64,000 nt of DNA from Casuarina equisetifolia. Its lineage: Eukaryota; Streptophyta; Magnoliopsida; Fagales; Casuarinaceae. Both the position numbers and the translations under genes were made by a program. The notes beneath the pieces were generated by a model. It did no database searches and was not told where the DNA came from. It saw only the letters and a list, made by a program, of their open reading frames with translations. The stretch is taken from contig CM052358.1 in assembly GCA_028551475.1 (NCBI GenBank), positions 1,366,501-1,430,500 on the forward strand, written 5' to 3'. Positions 60,784 through 64,000 of this stretch are shown here, in pieces. Each line of letters opens with the position of its first letter. Positions within the stretch are counted from its first letter, which is position 1.

Positions 60784-63154
60784 ATGTTCTTTCTCGTTAT
60801 CTGTATCTTGTTGGTTGCATTGCTGGCTTGGGCTCGTCAAGCCATCCGCCCTCCGCCTCCCAAAGTTTGTGGCAGCCCTGGTGGCCCACCTGTAACAGCA
60901 CCTAGAATAAAGCTAAGGGATGGAAGGCATATGGCCTACAAGGAGCATGGAGTGCCAAAAGAAGTGGCCAAATATAAGATTATCTATATCCATGGCTTTC
61001 GAAGTTATAGGCATGATCTAATTATTGAAAAAAGCTTCTCACCCGTATGAGCTTTTTGAGTTTGTACTTGGTCCATTGTTGAGTTTGCAGAACTTGTCAC
61101 TACAAATTCAATCAACTAACTTCGTGGTGGAAATAACTTGTAGGAATTTTTTCAAGAACAAGAAATCTGCTTGGTGTCCTATGACAGACCAGGCTATGGA
61201 GAAAGTGATCCACATCCAAAACAAACAGTAAAATGTTTGGCCTTAGATATAGAAGAGCTTGCGGACCAATTGGATCTTGGGTCCAAATTTTATGTAATGG
61301 GTAATTCCGTTGGTGCTCAGTTGGCTTGGGGCTGCCTCAAGTATATTTCTAATAGGTAAGAAGCAATCAAATATACTCTATTTCATCGTTGAACTTCAAA
61401 ATCTAAAAGATTTTTGCCTTTGAGTATAATTCAAGTTCCAATGATAATATTGTCTAGAACGAATTTAAAACTTCTCAAAAAATGACATTGCTAATAGGGA
61501 TAGACCTTGTGGACCAGATTTTGGTGCATAAACGTGTTAAGAAAAAGTTCTCTTTTTGATTTAATAACTCTTTTCACGAATGCTTCGTTTTTCAATATGT
61601 TCAAAGAAAAGAAAAGCATACTTCAATTTTTTAGTGATTGTTTGAAGATCAGATTTTTTTTCATGAAAATTTGATATTTTTTATTAAATAAATGCTTTTT
61701 TATAGGTTAGGGGAAGGGAGTATAGCGTGTCTCAAACCTAGAAATTGAGCCATATCATGTAACTTATCTTGTAGTTCACTTAAAGCTACCAAAGGATCCC
61801 CACCCTAAATAATAAGAGTTTAAGACATCCCAGTCTTGCATTCCCACCTAAATGACAAAGACATAGAAACTTGTTTTTCAATCGTTAGTTTCTTTTATTT
61901 AGGTGGGTTGCGAAAGACAATTCAAAAAGTTATTTTCTTATTATATTGAAATTTAATATATATATATATATATAGGAGCCATCAAGAAATAAAATCCTTT
62001 ATGGCCCTTTCGTAACTCTTAAGTATATGAAATCTTCCAAATGCCACTATACATGTAGAATTTCTTAAACCTCATGTTTAGAAATTTGCAAAAAAGCCTA
62101 ATTGACTAGATTATATTTTACCCTCATATGCAGAATTACTATTCCACTATTTATCTTAATTTTGACACTATATCTAGGAGTTCTTTCTAATTTTCTCGTA
62201 TATAAATAGGCTTGCAGGAGCAGCATTAGTCTCTCCAATTGTTAACTTCTGGTGGAAAGGCTTTCCTACTAATTTATCAACAGATGCCTACTACAAACAA
62301 TTGCCTCAAGACCAGTGGGCAGTTCGAGTTGCCCACTATATACCATGGCTAACTTACTGGTGGAACACCCAGAAGTGGTTTCCTGCAGCAACTGCTGTAG
62401 TCGGCAACATCAATATATTATCTCCGCAGGATCTAAAGATAATGTCCGACGTTGTCGGTAAAAAGATTTCCAAGGTACTTGAAGTTCCCATAGTAGCTCA
62501 GATCCTTACAACCAGAACCCTTGCGTTTTGAGTAGCAGGATCCATAGGTAGCTGCAGCGAGTAGCATAATAGCAATGGAACTTTCTTCAAGTATGAATAG
62601 CTTTCATAATTTTAATATCTAGAGGGTTTTAAGGAATTCCATCAGTCAAAAGCATATTTGGAATTTTGATCTTTTCTCTGTAATTAAATAAAGAATGTTT
62701 AGTATAGGATGTTGAACTTACTACCTAGGATGGACAATTAATAGCTAACTACTAAGCTACTGGCATGTTGACAAAATCTCATCTATGTGATTGCATTAGG
62801 ATGTTTGCATTAACGCATTCATTTTAGGGAGTCTTATCTTCTACTGCATGGTTGTTGCAGGGACAGGCAACACAGCAAGGACTATTTGAGTCGATGCATC
62901 GAACCTTCGTCATTGGAGTAGGCAATTGGGAGTTCAGTCCACTGGATCTGCAGAACCCTTTTCCTAATAACGAAGGCTCAGTTCATGTATGGCAGGGTGA
63001 CGAAGATAGGATAGCACCGGTCACGTTGCAACGTTATATTGTCGATAAACTTCCCTGGATTAAATACCACGAGTTGCAAGGTTCCGGCCATTTCTTTTCT
63101 TACGCCGCTGGAATGGGAGAAGTCGTCGTAAAAGCACTGATATGCAAGGAATAG
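60784..63154 (+). CDS. Alpha/beta-hydrolase fold protein (hydrolase 2), paralogue of hydrolase 1
   Basis: Four exons, 60784-61044, 61144-61355, 62210-62474 and 62861-63154, join in phase to 343 aa. The first three have exactly the lengths found in hydrolase 1 (261, 212, 265 bp) and the last is one codon shorter. The N-terminal helix (FFLVICILLVALLAWA) may anchor or target it. The oxyanion region is YIHGFRSYRHD. The nucleophile elbow is GNSVGAQ with Ser142. The acid is probably Asp in GDEDRIAP, and the His is in GSGHFF. The intact catalytic set suggests an active serine hydrolase of unknown substrate. The open frame continues past the third donor into the intron, but GTACTT and the homologous border support splicing there. 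The start is the first Met after a likely splice acceptor. Confidence 0.9.
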
Positions 63155-64000
63155 TCCCTTTCTAGTCTTTTCTTATTACTTCAGTTTTACGTGCCCAGCC
63201 CAACTAAGCCTAATCGCTAAGTTGTATTAATTGTAATGATGCTCTAAAGACCCCATTTAGGAGTCCTTTATAACATCCCTCAGTTACTGGCCAGGCTCTG
63301 CGTTAGTGAAAGAGCCTTGCAACCCTTCCAAGTCATCGAATGAAAACTCTTGAAATTTGGGACGTTTTGAATGTTTCCAACATATCTAAAGTCCATCTCA
63401 AATTAATCCAAAAAACATCCCATTTATTGGATTTGTGGAGAAAAGTGTTAAAATGGTGTTGTGGAAAGAATTTGTACAAGGTTGAATCTTCTTAGTAATA
63501 TTTTTAATTAGCTTGAGCATGTTTTTAGGATAGATTATCACTCTTAATTTAAACAATTCAATAAAATTTACTATGAGTAAGTTTTGAAATAAGTTATTAC
63601 GCCTCATTTAAATAATTCAATAAAGTTTAATGTAAATATGTTTTGAGATAAGCTATTACTCTCAATTTAAAAGTTTGGGTTATAAGAAAAAAAAATTGGG
63701 TCCTAAAATATGTAAAAATTAGGGTTATACAAGCATTAATTATGGAGTATTCTAGGTGTGATGGTCCCAAGTGGTACAATTGACAGGCACTGCCTCCATA
63801 CCTAACGCACGGTGACCATGCTATGAAAGACATTTCCACCCTATCTTTCTAGCACACACTACTACATTTAAGGGAGGATCGCTACTGCTGATTAGAATGG
63901 GCATGTACACCAAAGACTTCTCACCCTTTCTTCTCTCTCGTTTTAATGTGGAAAGTGGGCAGACGTATCAAAGAGGTCTTCCCTTTCTCTTTCTCTTATT
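63155..64000. other. Downstream region of hydrolase 2
   Basis: Presumed 3' UTR for the first ~200 bases, then AT-rich DNA with a 59-bp tandem repeat. No further gene is supported up to the window edge. Confidence 0.5.
63535..63680. repeat. Tandem repeat, period 59 bp, about 2.5 copies
   Basis: Units begin at about 63535, 63594 and 63653 with TTAT(C/T)AC or CTATTAC. Each holds a CTC(T)AATTTAAA...TTCAATAAA core, and the third copy is partial. Confidence 0.75.

Noticed and set aside
1..64000. CRISPR arrays, rRNA genes, full tRNA genes, bacterial-type operons
   Set aside because: None seen; the tandem repeats present lack spacers and the gene structure is that of a plant nucleus.

Overview
The window is plant nuclear DNA. 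Genes are split by GT-AG introns into short, in-phase exons. Intergenic DNA is AT-rich, Ty1/copia retrotransposons sit between genes, and two products are plant-type proteins (a plastid BASS4-like transporter and a WIYLD-domain SUVR protein). It is most likely a eudicot; I cannot name the species. I placed exon borders by hand from splice signals and reading-frame phase. In five protein-coding genes the joined exons give one uninterrupted frame.

Layout, left to right. 1.2-5.6 kb (-): an NAD(P)-binding Rossmann protein of the MAT2B/RmlD type, six exons, 322 aa. 6.97-8.1 kb (+): a promoter with TGGGCY boxes and a TATA box, then sequence with no long ORF but with box C/D snoRNA-like segments, probably a non-coding snoRNA host. 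8.8-11.9 kb (-): a membrane protein with a bacterial-PH-like (bPH_2/DUF304) region, 281 aa. 12.55-18.29 kb (+): Copia element 1, with perfect 5-bp target-site duplications (TSDs) and decayed coding sequence. 19.4-26.7 kb (+): BASS4-like plastid transporter, 14 exons, 441 aa. 28.7-31.1 kb (+): alpha/beta hydrolase 1, 344 aa. 31.8-34.2 kb (-): a SUVR-type gene that keeps the WIYLD domain but has lost pre-SET and SET. 36.0-37.0 kb: one copy of a dispersed repeat and a Copia gag relic. 38.1-41.4 kb (-): an ankyrin/PGG membrane protein gene with a one-base frame break. 44.0-49.65 kb (-): Copia element 2. 49.75-55.18 kb (+): Copia element 3, only about 100 bp away and in the opposite orientation. 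57.0-57.5 kb: the second copy of the dispersed repeat. 60.8-63.15 kb (+): alpha/beta hydrolase 2, with exon lengths and phases nearly identical to hydrolase 1.

The host genes do not form an obvious shared pathway. They look like an ordinary gene neighbourhood expanded by a hydrolase duplication and at least three retrotransposon insertions. The oddest structures are: (i) Copia element 2, whose pol frame runs through the polypurine tract into U3, where both LTRs carry a frame of about 140 codons ending just before the TATA box; (ii) a perfect 16-bp inverted repeat across the LTR/primer-binding-site junction of that element; (iii) the SET-less SUVR gene; and (iv) the candidate snoRNA host. I found no CRISPR array, rRNA gene or convincing tRNA gene. 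I saw no clear evidence of a wholly new multi-gene system.
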